From Sphingorhabdus sp. YGSMI21 (GTDB lineage: Bacteria > Pseudomonadota > Alphaproteobacteria > Sphingomonadales > Sphingomonadaceae), in assembly GCF_002776575.1 (NCBI RefSeq), contig NZ_CP022548.1, positions 3,239,001 through 3,303,000 on the forward strand: a stretch of 64,000 bases of DNA, in the 5' to 3' direction. The position numbers and the translations under genes are program-made. Position 1 is the first letter of the stretch. Every line of letters begins with the position of its first letter. Shown piece by piece: positions 54,569 through 63,221 of the stretch. The notes below the pieces were generated by a model. It saw only the letters and a list, made by a program, of their open reading frames with translations. It was not told the DNA's origin and did no database searches.

Positions 54569-54596
54569 TTGATTTATCTGCCGGGCCGGATATTAC
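54569..54596 (+). promoter_or_regulatory. candidate sigma-70 promoter of leu leader/leuA
   Basis: TTGATT and TATTAC separated by 16 bp. Predicted start is about 54602-54604, at or next to the ATG of the leader peptide, which would make the leader mRNA leaderless. Confidence 0.5.
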
Positions 54597-54603
54597 CGGC
54601 GGC

Positions 54604-54651
54604 ATGACACGGTCTCAGGCCCTATTGCTGCTACGACTTATACGCCCTTAG
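54604..54651 (+). CDS. leucine leader peptide
   Basis: Fifteen codons: MTRSQALLLLRLIRP. Five of the last nine residues are leucine, with four in a row, using CTA, TTG, CTG, CTA and CTT. It lies 123 bp upstream of leuA and its end falls in a long hairpin, the classic design of translation-monitored attenuation. Ribosome stalling at leucine codons would signal leucine shortage. Confidence 0.8.
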   Translation: MTRSQALLLLRLIRP

Positions 54652-54697
54652 GCGTACCAATGCTGCTGCCCTGATGGCGCAGCGCCCCGCCTAAGGG
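54645..54697 (+). promoter_or_regulatory. attenuator-like hairpin between leu leader peptide and leuA
   Basis: The perfect 10 bp inverted repeat CCCTTAGGCG/CGCCTAAGGG includes the leader peptide stop codon on its left arm. An inner hairpin (GCTGC with GCAGC) lies in the loop. No strong T run follows, so control may be by Rho, by mRNA processing, or by a further alternative pairing. Confidence 0.7.
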
Positions 54698-54774
54698 ACG
54701 ATTTACCAGATATTATAAGCAAACCCGCGAATTTGTGCCTTGCGCGCAATTTCCAGCAGCATAAGAGTGAAGCC

Positions 54775-56433
54775 ATGCACAAGAACCCGTCACAGAAATA
54801 CCGCCCGTTCCCGCAAATCGACTTGCCCGACCGGCAATGGCCCTCGCGGACAATAGAAAAAGCGCCGCGCTGGCTCTCCACCGACCTGCGCGACGGCAAC
54901 CAGGCGCTGATCGATCCGATGGATGCGCAGAAGAAACAGCGTTTCTTCGACTTGCTGGTCAAGATTGGCATCAAGGAAATCGAAGTCGGTTTCCCGTCCG
55001 CCGGCGCGACCGATTTCGACTTTATCAGCGGCCTCGTCAAATCCGGCAGGATACCGGATGACGTCATGGTGCAGGTATTGACCCAGTCGCGCCGCGACCT
55101 GATCGAAACCAGCTTCGCCAGCCTCGAGGGCGCGAAGTCGGCGATCGTCCACCTGTATAATGCCGTGTCCCCGGCCTGGCGCGATGTCGTGTTCCGGCTC
55201 GACAGGCAGGGCGTCAAGGATATCGCCCGCGAAGGTGCAACGATCTTGCGCGAGCAGGCCGAAAAATATCCCGACACCGACTGGCATTTCGAATATTCGC
55301 CGGAAACCTTCTCCACCGCCGAACTGGATTTCAGCCTTGAAGTGGTGGAAGCGGTGATGGAAATCATCGAACCAACCGCCGACAAACCATTGATATTGAA
55401 CCTGCCCGCCACGGTCGAGGCCTCGACGCCCAATATCTACGCCGATCAGGTCGAATGGATGTGCAACAATATCAGCAAGCGCGACCATGTCGTGATCAGC
55501 CTGCACACGCATAATGACCGGGGCTCCGGCATTGCCGCATCCGAACTGGGCATGATGGCCGGCGCGGATCGCGTCGAAGGCTGTCTGTTCGGCAATGGCG
55601 AGCGTACCGGCAATGTCGATCTGGTGACATTGGGTCTGAATCTCTACACCCAAGGCGTTGATCCAAAGATAGATTTCTCCAATATGGACGAGATCGTCAA
55701 AACGGTGGAATATTGCAACCAGCTGCCGGTGCCGGCCCGCCATCCTTATGCCGGCGAACTGGTTTTCACCGCTTTCTCCGGCTCGCACCAGGATGCGATC
55801 AAGAAAGGTTTTGCCGCGCAGGAGCAGCGCAACGACGAAATCTGGAACGTGCCCTATCTGCCGATCGATCCGCGCGATCTCGGCCGCGACTATGAAGCGG
55901 TGATCCGGGTCAACAGCCAGTCCGGCAAGGGCGGCATCGCCTGGATCCTGGAGCAGGACCACGGGCTGAAACTGCCCAAGCGGCTGCAGGCCAATTTCAG
56001 CCGCACGGTGCAGGAACTGGCCGACGAGACCAGTCGCGAACTGTCCTCTGACGATATCTGGGATGCGTTCCGGAAACGCTATCATCTCGACGGCAGCGGC
56101 CAATATACTTTGGTCGACTATGAAGAGCGCAAAACCGGCACCGATCGGGTCTTTGTCGGCAAGATCAAGGGGCCCGATGGCGAGATTTCAGTCAGCGGTC
56201 GCGGCAACGGACTGATTTCAAGCGTGGTCGACGCTGTGTCCTCGGCTCTGGGCATCAATCTGGAGATCAAGGACTATTCCGAACATGCCCTGGGATCGGG
56301 CAAGGACGCGCAGGCAGCCGCCTATGTCGAATGCAAATCGGATGACGGAAAAGAATTCTACGGGGTCGGCATAAACAGCGATGTCGCGCGGGCTTCTGTT
56401 GAAGCTTTGCTGAGCGCCGTGAACCGTATTTAA
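54775..56433 (+). CDS. leuA: 2-isopropylmalate synthase
   Basis: First committed step of leucine synthesis, joining acetyl-CoA and 2-oxoisovalerate. The 552-residue enzyme is of the longer LeuA type: HMGL-like TIM barrel starting RWLSTDLRDGNQAL, GFPSAGATDFDF, metal histidines in SLHTHNDRGSGIAASELG, GCLFGNGERTGNVDLVTLG, and the C-terminal leucine-sensing domain. Expected to be controlled by the upstream leader peptide. A terminator follows. Confidence 0.96.
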   Translation: MHKNPSQKYRPFPQIDLPDRQWPSRTIEKAPRWLSTDLRDGNQALIDPMDAQKKQRFFDLLVKIGIKEIEVGFPSAGATDFDFISGLVKSGRIPDDVMVQVLTQSRRDLIETSFASLEGAKSAIVHLYNAVSPAWRDVVFRLDRQGVKDIAREGATILREQAEKYPDTDWHFEYSPETFSTAELDFSLEVVEAVMEIIEPTADKPLILNLPATVEASTPNIYADQVEWMCNNISKRDHVVISLHTHNDRGSGIAASELGMMAGADRVEGCLFGNGERTGNVDLVTLGLNLYTQGVDPKIDFSNMDEIVKTVEYCNQLPVPARHPYAGELVFTAFSGSHQDAIKKGFAAQEQRNDEIWNVPYLPIDPRDLGRDYEAVIRVNSQSGKGGIAWILEQDHGLKLPKRLQANFSRTVQELADETSRELSSDDIWDAFRKRYHLDGSGQYTLVDYEERKTGTDRVFVGKIKGPDGEISVSGRGNGLISSVVDAVSSALGINLEIKDYSEHALGSGKDAQAAAYVECKSDDGKEFYGVGINSDVARASVEALLSAVNRI

Positions 56434-56456
56434 GCGTTCGGTTAAAAAAACAGTAG

Positions 56457-56496
56457 AATATGCCGCCGCATCGGTTATTGCGGTGGCATATTTTTT
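56457..56496 (+). terminator. intrinsic terminator after leuA
   Basis: Stem of 14 bp with one mismatch (AATATGCCGCCGCA against its near-complement), 8-nt loop and a run of six T. Confidence 0.88.
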
Positions 56497-56511
56497 CAAA
56501 TCGGGGTGCCC

Positions 56512-57483
56512 ATGACTTTACCAGCCATTTTCGACAATCTTCGCCTGCCGCTTATCGGTTCTCCTTTGTTCATCGTATCGGGGCCAGAACTGGTGATTGC
56601 GCAATGCAAGGCCGGTATCGTCGGCAGCTTCCCTGCCCTCAACGCCCGCCCGCAGTCGATGCTTGACGAATGGCTGCACCAGATCACCGAAGAACTGGCG
56701 GCATGGAACCGCGACAATCCGGACAAGCCGGCGGCGCCCTTCGCGGTCAACCAGATCGTGCACAAGTCCAACGACCGTCTCGATCAGGACATGGCGACCT
56801 GCGCGAAATGGAAAGTGCCGATCGTCATCACCTCGCTGGGCGCGATCGAGGATCTGAACACCGCGGTCAAAGGCTGGGGCGGGATCACGCTGCACGACAT
56901 CATCAACAACCGCTTCGCCCACAAGGCGATCGAAAAAGGTGCGACCGGCCTCATTCCGGTGGCAGCCGGCGCTGGCGGCCATGCCGGCACGCTTTCTCCC
57001 TTCGCCCTGATGCAGGAAATCCGCGAATGGTTCGATGGTCCCGTCGCCCTGTCCGGTTCAATCGGCAACGGCGCCTCTATTCTGGCAGCCCAGGCGATGG
57101 GCGCAGACCTCGGCTATGCCGGCTCTGCCTTTATCGCGACCAAGGAAGCCAATGCGGACCAAGGCTACAAGGAAGGGATCGTCGAGGGCAAGGCCTCCGA
57201 TATCGTCTATTCCGACCTGTTTACCGGCGTGAAGGGCAATTATCTGCGCCAGTCGATCGAGAATGCCGGTCTCGACCCCGACAATCTGCCCCAGGGCGAT
57301 TACAAGACCATGAACTTCGGTTCCGGCGGTAATACCGAGAAAAAGGCCTGGAAAGACATCTGGGGCTGCGGTCAGGGCATCGGCCTGATCAACGACGTGA
57401 TGAGCGTGCAGGATATGGTAGACCAGTTCACACGCGAATATCGCGAAGCGCGCGAAAGCCTGAAAGAACGGTTCAACTATTAG
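56512..57483 (+). CDS. nitronate monooxygenase family (2-nitropropane dioxygenase-like)
   Basis: FMN-dependent TIM-barrel protein of 323 residues. LIGSPLFIVSGPELVIAQCKAGIVGSFPALNAR is the family N-terminus, PVAAGAGGHAGTLSPFAL the FMN loop with the catalytic His region, and GSIGNGASILAAQAMGADLGYAGSAFIATKEA the phosphate-binding end. Members oxidise nitronates or reduce enoyl compounds; the substrate is not predictable. An ATG two codons after a GTG is taken as start because GGGG lies upstream. Confidence 0.9.
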   Translation: MTLPAIFDNLRLPLIGSPLFIVSGPELVIAQCKAGIVGSFPALNARPQSMLDEWLHQITEELAAWNRDNPDKPAAPFAVNQIVHKSNDRLDQDMATCAKWKVPIVITSLGAIEDLNTAVKGWGGITLHDIINNRFAHKAIEKGATGLIPVAAGAGGHAGTLSPFALMQEIREWFDGPVALSGSIGNGASILAAQAMGADLGYAGSAFIATKEANADQGYKEGIVEGKASDIVYSDLFTGVKGNYLRQSIENAGLDPDNLPQGDYKTMNFGSGGNTEKKAWKDIWGCGQGIGLINDVMSVQDMVDQFTREYREARESLKERFNY

Positions 57484-57491
57484 GGGCGCAA

Positions 57492-57527
57492 AGCCCGGGG
57501 CTGGCTGAAAACCGGTCAGCCCGGGCT
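57492..57527. terminator. GC-rich hairpin between convergent genes
   Basis: Stem AGCCCGGG/CCCGGGCT, extended by an imperfect inner part, between the nitronate monooxygenase-like and DUF389 genes. No clear T run, so its efficiency as an intrinsic terminator is doubtful. Confidence 0.5.
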
Positions 57528-57561
57528 GGATAGCTGTGATATATTGCCCGAAACAGCGGTC

Positions 57562-58575
57562 TTAGCCAGCTCCCAGGGCGATGCGTCCGCCGACCAGACC
57601 GACGAACAGCACCAGGACAAGCAGCCAGATCACGAAGATGCCGCTGGTCAAGCGCCAGCTTCTCGGCGGCAGTCCCTGCACCAGAAAGGTTGCGATCCCC
57701 GCGACGTTGATGCACACGAGATTGGTGGCCAGCAAAAATAGCGCGCTCAGTCCCAGGGACTCTTCACCGCTGCCGAAAAACAGGCCGGCGGCGGCAATCG
57801 GCGGCACCAGCGCGACCGCGATCATCACACCGACGAGCGAGAGCGAAGCGCCCTGGCTGAACGCGAGAACGCCGGCGGCACCGCAGGCCAAAGCCAAGGC
57901 AATATCCGCCGGCTGGACGATCGTCCGGTTTCTGAGCTCGGGGACCAGCGGATCGACATCGATGAACATGCCCAGCAAAAAGGTGAACAGCAACGCGGCG
58001 GCGATCCCCGTGACCAGGGTGACCAGCGCCCTGCGGCCCAGCGCCCTGTCGCCCAGCGTCGCCGCCATGGCCATCGCCATGGTCGGGCCGAGCAGCGGGG
58101 CGATGATCATAGCGCCGATCACCACCGCGGTCTGGCCGCTGCGCATGCCCAGAGCCGCGATCAGCGCGGACAGGATGACGGTCAATAGATAATTGGGGCG
58201 CAGTTCCAGACTGGCTTCGATATCATCATATAATTCGTTGGTGCTGATCCGGTCACGGGTAAAGAAAGCTTCCAATTTCGTCGGCGGCTTCCCGGCACCG
58301 GCAACCGGCGGCGCAATGTCCTGCAACTCCGGAATTTCCGGCAGCACCGCCTCGACCTGCAGGACGAGAACGGAAAATCCCTCAGTGCCCCTGAAATTCT
58401 CGTCCAGCTCGGCGATGAGCGTCTCGATCGACCGGCTGGGTACGACGCAGGAATATTTCTCGAGTCCGTCGGGGACCGGCTCCTGCCAGAAACGGCTGCA
58501 ATGTTTCGCGATGACGGCTTTTGCTTGCGCCACGCCGGCGTCCGGAACGATTATTTCAACCAGTCTTGCCGACAT
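57562..58575 (-). CDS. DUF389 family (TIGR00341) membrane protein
   Basis: Membrane protein of 337 residues. A soluble N-terminal domain of about 110 residues (ferredoxin-like, LVEIIVPDAGVAQAKAVI) precedes six to seven helices with the family motif VVIGAMIIAPLLGPTMAMAMA and GVMIAVALVPPIAAAGL. Function is unknown for the family. Transcribed alone, 45 bp from mltG's end. Confidence 0.88.
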   Translation of the reverse strand: MSARLVEIIVPDAGVAQAKAVIAKHCSRFWQEPVPDGLEKYSCVVPSRSIETLIAELDENFRGTEGFSVLVLQVEAVLPEIPELQDIAPPVAGAGKPPTKLEAFFTRDRISTNELYDDIEASLELRPNYLLTVILSALIAALGMRSGQTAVVIGAMIIAPLLGPTMAMAMAATLGDRALGRRALVTLVTGIAAALLFTFLLGMFIDVDPLVPELRNRTIVQPADIALALACGAAGVLAFSQGASLSLVGVMIAVALVPPIAAAGLFFGSGEESLGLSALFLLATNLVCINVAGIATFLVQGLPPRSWRLTSGIFVIWLLVLVLFVGLVGGRIALGAG

Positions 58576-58620
58576 GCGCCGCTCCTTTTCCCAGCGATCT
58601 GATCGCGAGGCATGATGATA

Positions 58621-59592
58621 TCACATTTCTCCGCGTGCCCGCCGGATCGCGAACCATTTCTCGACATTGCGATTATGCTCCTCCAGCGTTTCGGCAAAGA
58701 CGTGACCGCCTCTGCCGTCGGCGACAAAATAGAGCGCATCGGTCTTCGCAGGGTTCAGCACCGCTTCTATGGACAGGCGTCCCGGATTGGCAATCGGCCC
58801 CTTGGGCAGACCGACCATCGCATAAGTATTATAGTCATTGACCTGGGCGATCTCCGATTGGCGGATGCGACGGCCCAGCGGTTTGCCCCTGGTAATCGGA
58901 TAGATGATCGTCGGGTCGGCCTGCAGCATCATATTCTTGCGGATACGGTTGCTGTAGACACCGGCCACTGTCCGGCGTTCCCGTGCCAGCGCGGTCTCTT
59001 TCTCGACGATCGCGGCAAGAGTGATCGCTTCGTGCGGCGTTTTGGCGACGCTGGCCTTGGAGCGCTTCGGCCATAGCTCGGCGATAGTATCCGTCATCGC
59101 CTTCTGCATCCGCGCCACCACGGCAGCGCGTTGCTCGCCGCGCTCGAAGCTGTAGCTGTCCGGCAGGATCGACCCTTCGGCCGGCACCGGAATATCGCCC
59201 TTGAGCAGCTTTTCGGCCATCAGCGTCTCGTGCACGATGATCGACGGCGTGCCTTCCGGCACCGTGATCAGGCGCTGCACCGCCTTGCCACCTTGCAGAA
59301 TGGACAGAATTTGCGCGTTGCTCGCCCCGGCAGGAATTTCGAATTCCCCGGCCTTGATCGGTTCGGAACCGCCAAGAATTTTGACGCGCGTCAGGAAGTC
59401 GTCGGCGGATTCTATAACACCTTCCGATTCCAGATCCTGCGCTGCCATGGCGAGGCTCGAACCCGATTTGATCAGGACCGTGCGCTGCTCTTCGAGAGGC
59501 CCGCTGGCGTTCCAGCCATAAAGGAAACTGCCGCCCAGCAGGACCGCAATGACCGCCGCTGCCACCAATATCAGGCAACCGAGACGGCGCAT
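58621..59592 (-). CDS. mltG: endolytic murein transglycosylase MltG
   Basis: Inner-membrane lytic transglycosylase thought to end nascent glycan strands; 323 residues. One N-terminal helix (about 5-26), LysM-like region, then the YceG domain with IVEKETA at about 195-201 carrying the catalytic Glu, and SNRIRKNMMLQADPTIIYP. It follows fabF by 3 bp, as is common, in the fab operon. Confidence 0.95.
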   Translation of the reverse strand: MRRLGCLILVAAAVIAVLLGGSFLYGWNASGPLEEQRTVLIKSGSSLAMAAQDLESEGVIESADDFLTRVKILGGSEPIKAGEFEIPAGASNAQILSILQGGKAVQRLITVPEGTPSIIVHETLMAEKLLKGDIPVPAEGSILPDSYSFERGEQRAAVVARMQKAMTDTIAELWPKRSKASVAKTPHEAITLAAIVEKETALARERRTVAGVYSNRIRKNMMLQADPTIIYPITRGKPLGRRIRQSEIAQVNDYNTYAMVGLPKGPIANPGRLSIEAVLNPAKTDALYFVADGRGGHVFAETLEEHNRNVEKWFAIRRARGEM

Positions 59593-59595
59593 CGT

Positions 59596-60852
59596 TTAGA
59601 CCGCTTTCATGATGATGCTGGCATTGGTTCCGCCAAAGCCGAAGCTGTTGCTGAGCACAGCTTTCACTTCCCGCTTTTTCGCAACATGCGGCACCAGGTC
59701 CACGCCTTCGCACCCTTCATCCGGGTCGTCGAGATTGAGCGTCGGCGGCACGATCTGGTCGCGCAGGGCGAGAATGCTGAAAATGCCTTCGACAGCGCCA
59801 GCCCCGCCCAGAAGATGGCCGATTGCCGATTTGGTCGAGCTCATCGACATGGTCTTGAGATCATCACCGAACAGGCGCTTAACCGCCGCCAGCTCGATCG
59901 TGTCCGCCATCGTCGAGGTGCCGTGGGCATTGACATAGTCAATGTCGGCGGTCGTCAGACCCGAGCGCTTGAGCGCCATTTCCATCGAGCGATAGGCACC
60001 GGTTCCGTCCGGATGGGGTGCCGTCACATGATAGGCGTCGCCGGACATGCCATAGCCGACCACTTCGCAGTAGATATTGGCGCCGCGAGCCTTGGCATGT
60101 TCATATTCTTCCAGAACCACGACACCGGCGCCCTCACCCATGACGAAACCGTCGCGATCCTTGTCATAGGGACGGGACGCTGCGGTCGGATCATCGTTGC
60201 GCTTGGTGGAAAGCGCCTTGGCCTGCGCGAAACCGGCAATGCCGATCGGGCAGATTGTTGCCTCCGCACCACCGGCCAACATGACATCGGCATCGTCCAG
60301 CGCGATCATCCGCGCCGCGTCGCCGATGCTGTGGGCACCGGTCGAGCAGGCTGTAACCACCGCGTGATTGGGACCCATCAGGCCATATTTGATCGAAACC
60401 TGACCGGAAATGAGATTGATCAGCCGTCCGTGGACGAAATGCGGACTCACCCGTCCGGGGCCGCGTTCCGCAAGAACCAGCGATTCTTTTTCAATGCCAG
60501 GCAATCCGCCGATACCCGAACCGATCGAGCAGCCGGCGCGCAGCTTGGCTTCGTCGGACATGTCGGTCAGACCGGCATCCTCCAGCGCCTGGCCGGCGGC
60601 ATCGATACCGTAGACAATGAACGGGTCGACCTGCCGCTGGACCTTGTGGTCAACGCGCAGATTGGGATCGAAGCCATATTCATGGTCCGCAGGCTTTACC
60701 TCGCAGGCGATATGGCATTTCTGATCGGATGCATCGAAGCGGGTGATTTTTCCCGCGCCCGACTTGGAAGCCAATATATTGGCCCAGGTCGTTTCCACAT
60801 CTCCGCCCAGCGGCGTTACCAGGCCCATTCCGGTTACAACTACACGGCGCAT
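59596..60852 (-). CDS. fabF: beta-ketoacyl-ACP synthase II
   Basis: Elongating condensing enzyme, 418 residues. The catalytic Cys is in VVTACSTGAHSIG, and histidines in NAHGTSTMADTIE and SAIGHLLGGAGAVEG complete the Cys-His-His triad. GFGGTNAS closes the C-terminus. Downstream of acpP, separated by a hairpin that may reduce its transcription relative to acpP. Confidence 0.98.
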   Translation of the reverse strand: MRRVVVTGMGLVTPLGGDVETTWANILASKSGAGKITRFDASDQKCHIACEVKPADHEYGFDPNLRVDHKVQRQVDPFIVYGIDAAGQALEDAGLTDMSDEAKLRAGCSIGSGIGGLPGIEKESLVLAERGPGRVSPHFVHGRLINLISGQVSIKYGLMGPNHAVVTACSTGAHSIGDAARMIALDDADVMLAGGAEATICPIGIAGFAQAKALSTKRNDDPTAASRPYDKDRDGFVMGEGAGVVVLEEYEHAKARGANIYCEVVGYGMSGDAYHVTAPHPDGTGAYRSMEMALKRSGLTTADIDYVNAHGTSTMADTIELAAVKRLFGDDLKTMSMSSTKSAIGHLLGGAGAVEGIFSILALRDQIVPPTLNLDDPDEGCEGVDLVPHVAKKREVKAVLSNSFGFGGTNASIIMKAV

Positions 60853-60908
60853 ATCATGCCTCTCCTTGCGGGCTTTCCCTGCCCAAAAATCAAAACCTGT
60901 TCAAAATC

Positions 60909-60958
60909 AAAAAAACGGCCACCGGATCAGGACTTTCCTCCCGGGCCGGTGAGCCGCT
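60909..60958 (-). terminator. hairpin between acpP and fabF
   Basis: Stem GCGGC-T-CACCGG with CCGGTGGCCG around a 19-nt loop, followed on the minus strand by seven T. It could partly end the abundant acpP message before fabF. Confidence 0.7.
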
Positions 60959-61024
60959 TTGCTATATTTCAGCGATCATTGGCCCTGGGGCGCGCCTGTT
61001 CTGCTGGCAGCACCCCAAAATCAA

Positions 61025-61261
61025 TTAGCCTTTGTTTTTGTCGATAAAATCGATGGCGTCTTTGACGGTACCGATTTTTTCAGCGGCATCATCTGGAATT
61101 TCGACGCTGAATTCTTCTTCAAACGCCATAACCAGCTCAACAATGTCGAGGCTGTCAGCGCCCAGATCATCGATGAAGGCAGCTTCTTCGGTGACTTTGT
61201 CGGCTTCAACACCCAGATGCTCAACAACAATCTTTTTTACGCGGTCTGCAGTCTCACTCAT
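61025..61261 (-). CDS. acpP: acyl carrier protein
   Basis: 78-residue carrier of growing acyl chains. Ser37 in [21 protein letters not shown] is the phosphopantetheine site, and the sequence is acidic as expected. Lies between fabG and fabF; the 115 bp gap upstream could hold its own promoter. Confidence 0.98.
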   Translation of the reverse strand: MSETADRVKKIVVEHLGVEADKVTEEAAFIDDLGADSLDIVELVMAFEEEFSVEIPDDAAEKIGTVKDAIDFIDKNKG

Positions 61262-61376
61262 GAGAGGTCCTTTTTGTTAGGAATGAATTTCAATTTCGTC
61301 CTAGTGCGCTGGCGCGCGCCTTGCAAGTGTCCGTGAAGTCGAAATCGTACAGGAGATGATGTTTTTCGGCAAAGCC

Positions 61377-62120
61377 CTAGGAAATCATCGCCATACCGCC
61401 ATTCACATGGAGCGTCTGACCGGTGACATATGCGGCCTCCTGGCTGGCCAGATAGACCACTGCGGCACCGATATCGTCGCCACTGCCCATTTTCCCTGCC
61501 GGAATCTTGCGGTTGATCTCGTCTTTCTGGGCGTCGGTCAGCTCGTCTGTCATCGGCGATTCTATGAAGCCCGGGGCGACGCAATTGACGGTAATCCCGC
61601 GCGAGGCCAGTTCCTGAGCCAGCGCCTTGGACATGCCGACCAGACCGGCCTTTGAAGCAACATAATTGGCCTGCCCCGGATTACCGGTCGCGCCGACCAC
61701 CGAACTGATCGAGATGATCCGGCCGCCGCGCGCCTTCATCATCGGCCGCGCTGCGGCGCGGATCAGGCGGAAAGCGGATTCCAGATTGACCCGGATCACG
61801 TCGGAGAAATCCTCGTCCGACATCCGCATGACGAGACCGTCGCGGGTGATGCCGGCATTGTTGACCAATATGTCGAGCTTGCCGAGCTTTGCCACCGTGT
61901 CCGGCACCAGCGCGTCGACTTCCTCGGGTTTTGAAAGGTCGCACGGCATGACGATATGCCCCTCGCCCGGCAATTCCGGGATCATTTCCATCAGCACGAG
62001 CTTGCGGGTGCCCGAAAGCGCAACGGTAGCGCCCCGTTCGGCGAGCGATCTGGCGATCGCCGATCCGATTCCGCCGGATGCGCCGGTTACCAGGGCGGTT
62101 TTTCCGCTTAAGTCAAACAT
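61377..62120 (-). CDS. fabG: 3-oxoacyl-ACP reductase
   Basis: NADPH-dependent SDR reductase, 247 residues. TGASGGIG at 12-19 binds NADPH, and the catalytic residues Ser140, Tyr153 and Lys157 (YVASK) are present with NNAG at 87-90. The start chosen has an AAGGA site; an ATG five codons upstream is weaker. Second gene of the fab operon after fabD. Confidence 0.97.
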   Translation of the reverse strand: MFDLSGKTALVTGASGGIGSAIARSLAERGATVALSGTRKLVLMEMIPELPGEGHIVMPCDLSKPEEVDALVPDTVAKLGKLDILVNNAGITRDGLVMRMSDEDFSDVIRVNLESAFRLIRAAARPMMKARGGRIISISSVVGATGNPGQANYVASKAGLVGMSKALAQELASRGITVNCVAPGFIESPMTDELTDAQKDEINRKIPAGKMGSGDDIGAAVVYLASQEAAYVTGQTLHVNGGMAMIS

Positions 62121-62163
62121 TGCTAATTCCTTCAAAAATACAAATTCGGGCCAGCAATCGCTG

Positions 62164-63099
62164 CTAGAGGCTTTTCAGAAACGCCTCGATATCATCCATC
62201 GAGACCAGGCTGACCTTTTCGGCGTCCGGCGCAATGCGCCCGACCATGCCGGTCAGCACCTTGCCGCCAAATTCGACAAATTGCTCGACTCCGGCTTCGG
62301 CCATATTGCCGACAGATTCCCGCCAGCGCACCGCGCCGGTCACCTGCTGCACCAGCAACTCGCGGATTTCGTCGGCATCCGAGACCGGAGCCGCGGTGAC
62401 ATTGGCAAACACCGGGACGACGGGCGGGAAAATGCTCGCTTCGGCCAGCGCTTCTTCCATCGCCTCGGCGGCGGGCGCCATCAGCGAACAGTGGAACGGA
62501 GCGGAGACGGGGAGCAACATGCCACGCTTGATGCCATGGTCTTTCGCCGCGGCAATCGCGCGCTCGATCGCTCCGATATGGCCGGAAATCACGACTTGGG
62601 TGGGATCATTGTCATTGGCGACGGTGCAAATCTCGCCCTGGGAAGAGGCATTGGCCAGCGCCGACGCCTTCTTGATGTCGGCGCCGAGCAGGGCCGCCAT
62701 GCCGCCCTCGCCCACCGGCACCGCTTTCTGCATCGACAGGCCGCGCAGCTTCAGCAATTCCGCCGTCGTCGTCAGGTCGAGCGCCCCGGCGGCGCAGAGC
62801 GCACTATATTCGCCGAGACTGTGGCCAGCCACATAGGAGCAGATATCGCCAATCGATTGACCGCCTTCTTTCTCCATTACCCGCAGCGTCGCGACAGCAT
62901 TGGCCATGATTGCCGGCTGCGCATTTTCCGTCAGGGTAAGTTCGTCGATCGGCCCGTCGCACATCAGTTTGAACAGATTCTGCTCCAGCGCGTGGTCGAC
63001 TTCCTCGAACACTTCGCGGGCGGTACTGCTGGCCTCTGAGAGGGCCTTGCCCATGCCGACGGCCTGGCTGCCCTGTCCCGGAAATATGAATGCACGCAT
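62164..63099 (-). CDS. fabD: malonyl-CoA-ACP transacylase
   Basis: Loads malonyl onto ACP; 311 residues. FIFPGQGSQAVGMGK, the nucleophile Ser94 in AGHSLGEYSA, and the His in SAPFHCSLM are the family landmarks. A GGGGGT site precedes the chosen ATG; the frame is open further upstream. First gene of fabD-fabG-acpP-fabF-mltG. Confidence 0.97.
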   Translation of the reverse strand: MRAFIFPGQGSQAVGMGKALSEASSTAREVFEEVDHALEQNLFKLMCDGPIDELTLTENAQPAIMANAVATLRVMEKEGGQSIGDICSYVAGHSLGEYSALCAAGALDLTTTAELLKLRGLSMQKAVPVGEGGMAALLGADIKKASALANASSQGEICTVANDNDPTQVVISGHIGAIERAIAAAKDHGIKRGMLLPVSAPFHCSLMAPAAEAMEEALAEASIFPPVVPVFANVTAAPVSDADEIRELLVQQVTGAVRWRESVGNMAEAGVEQFVEFGGKVLTGMVGRIAPDAEKVSLVSMDDIEAFLKSL

Positions 63100-63184
63100 G
63101 TTGACCCCCAGATTTTCAAATATGATTGGGGGAATTAGGCACGAATGGTCGGTCATGCAAGCACCGCACGCTCCGATTAAAATC

Positions 63185-63212
63185 ATTTGCGCAAATTTAA
63201 TCGCGCGATTAA
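63185..63212. promoter_or_regulatory. two abutting palindromes in fabD divergent promoter region
   Basis: ATTTGCGCAAAT (63185-63196) directly joined to TTAATCGCGCGATTAA (63197-63212), both perfect, ending 4 bp before the first possible start of the divergent kinase gene. Good candidates for a dimeric repressor pair; no regulator gene is adjacent. Confidence 0.55.
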
Positions 63213-63221
63213 GCCATGCTT

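Noticed and set aside
54790..56103. Long minus-strand frame opposite leuA
   Set aside because: Antisense shadow of leuA; high in His, Gly and Gln with no family match.
59131..61047. Long plus-strand frame of over 600 codons opposite mltG and fabF
   Set aside because: It is antisense to two certain genes and rich in residues expected from reverse reading of GC-biased codons; no recognisable domain.
63197..63212. CtrA binding site (TTAA-N7-TTAA)
   Set aside because: The spacing in the palindrome is 8, not 7, and it is symmetric, unlike the CtrA direct-repeat motif. Kept only as a generic palindrome.
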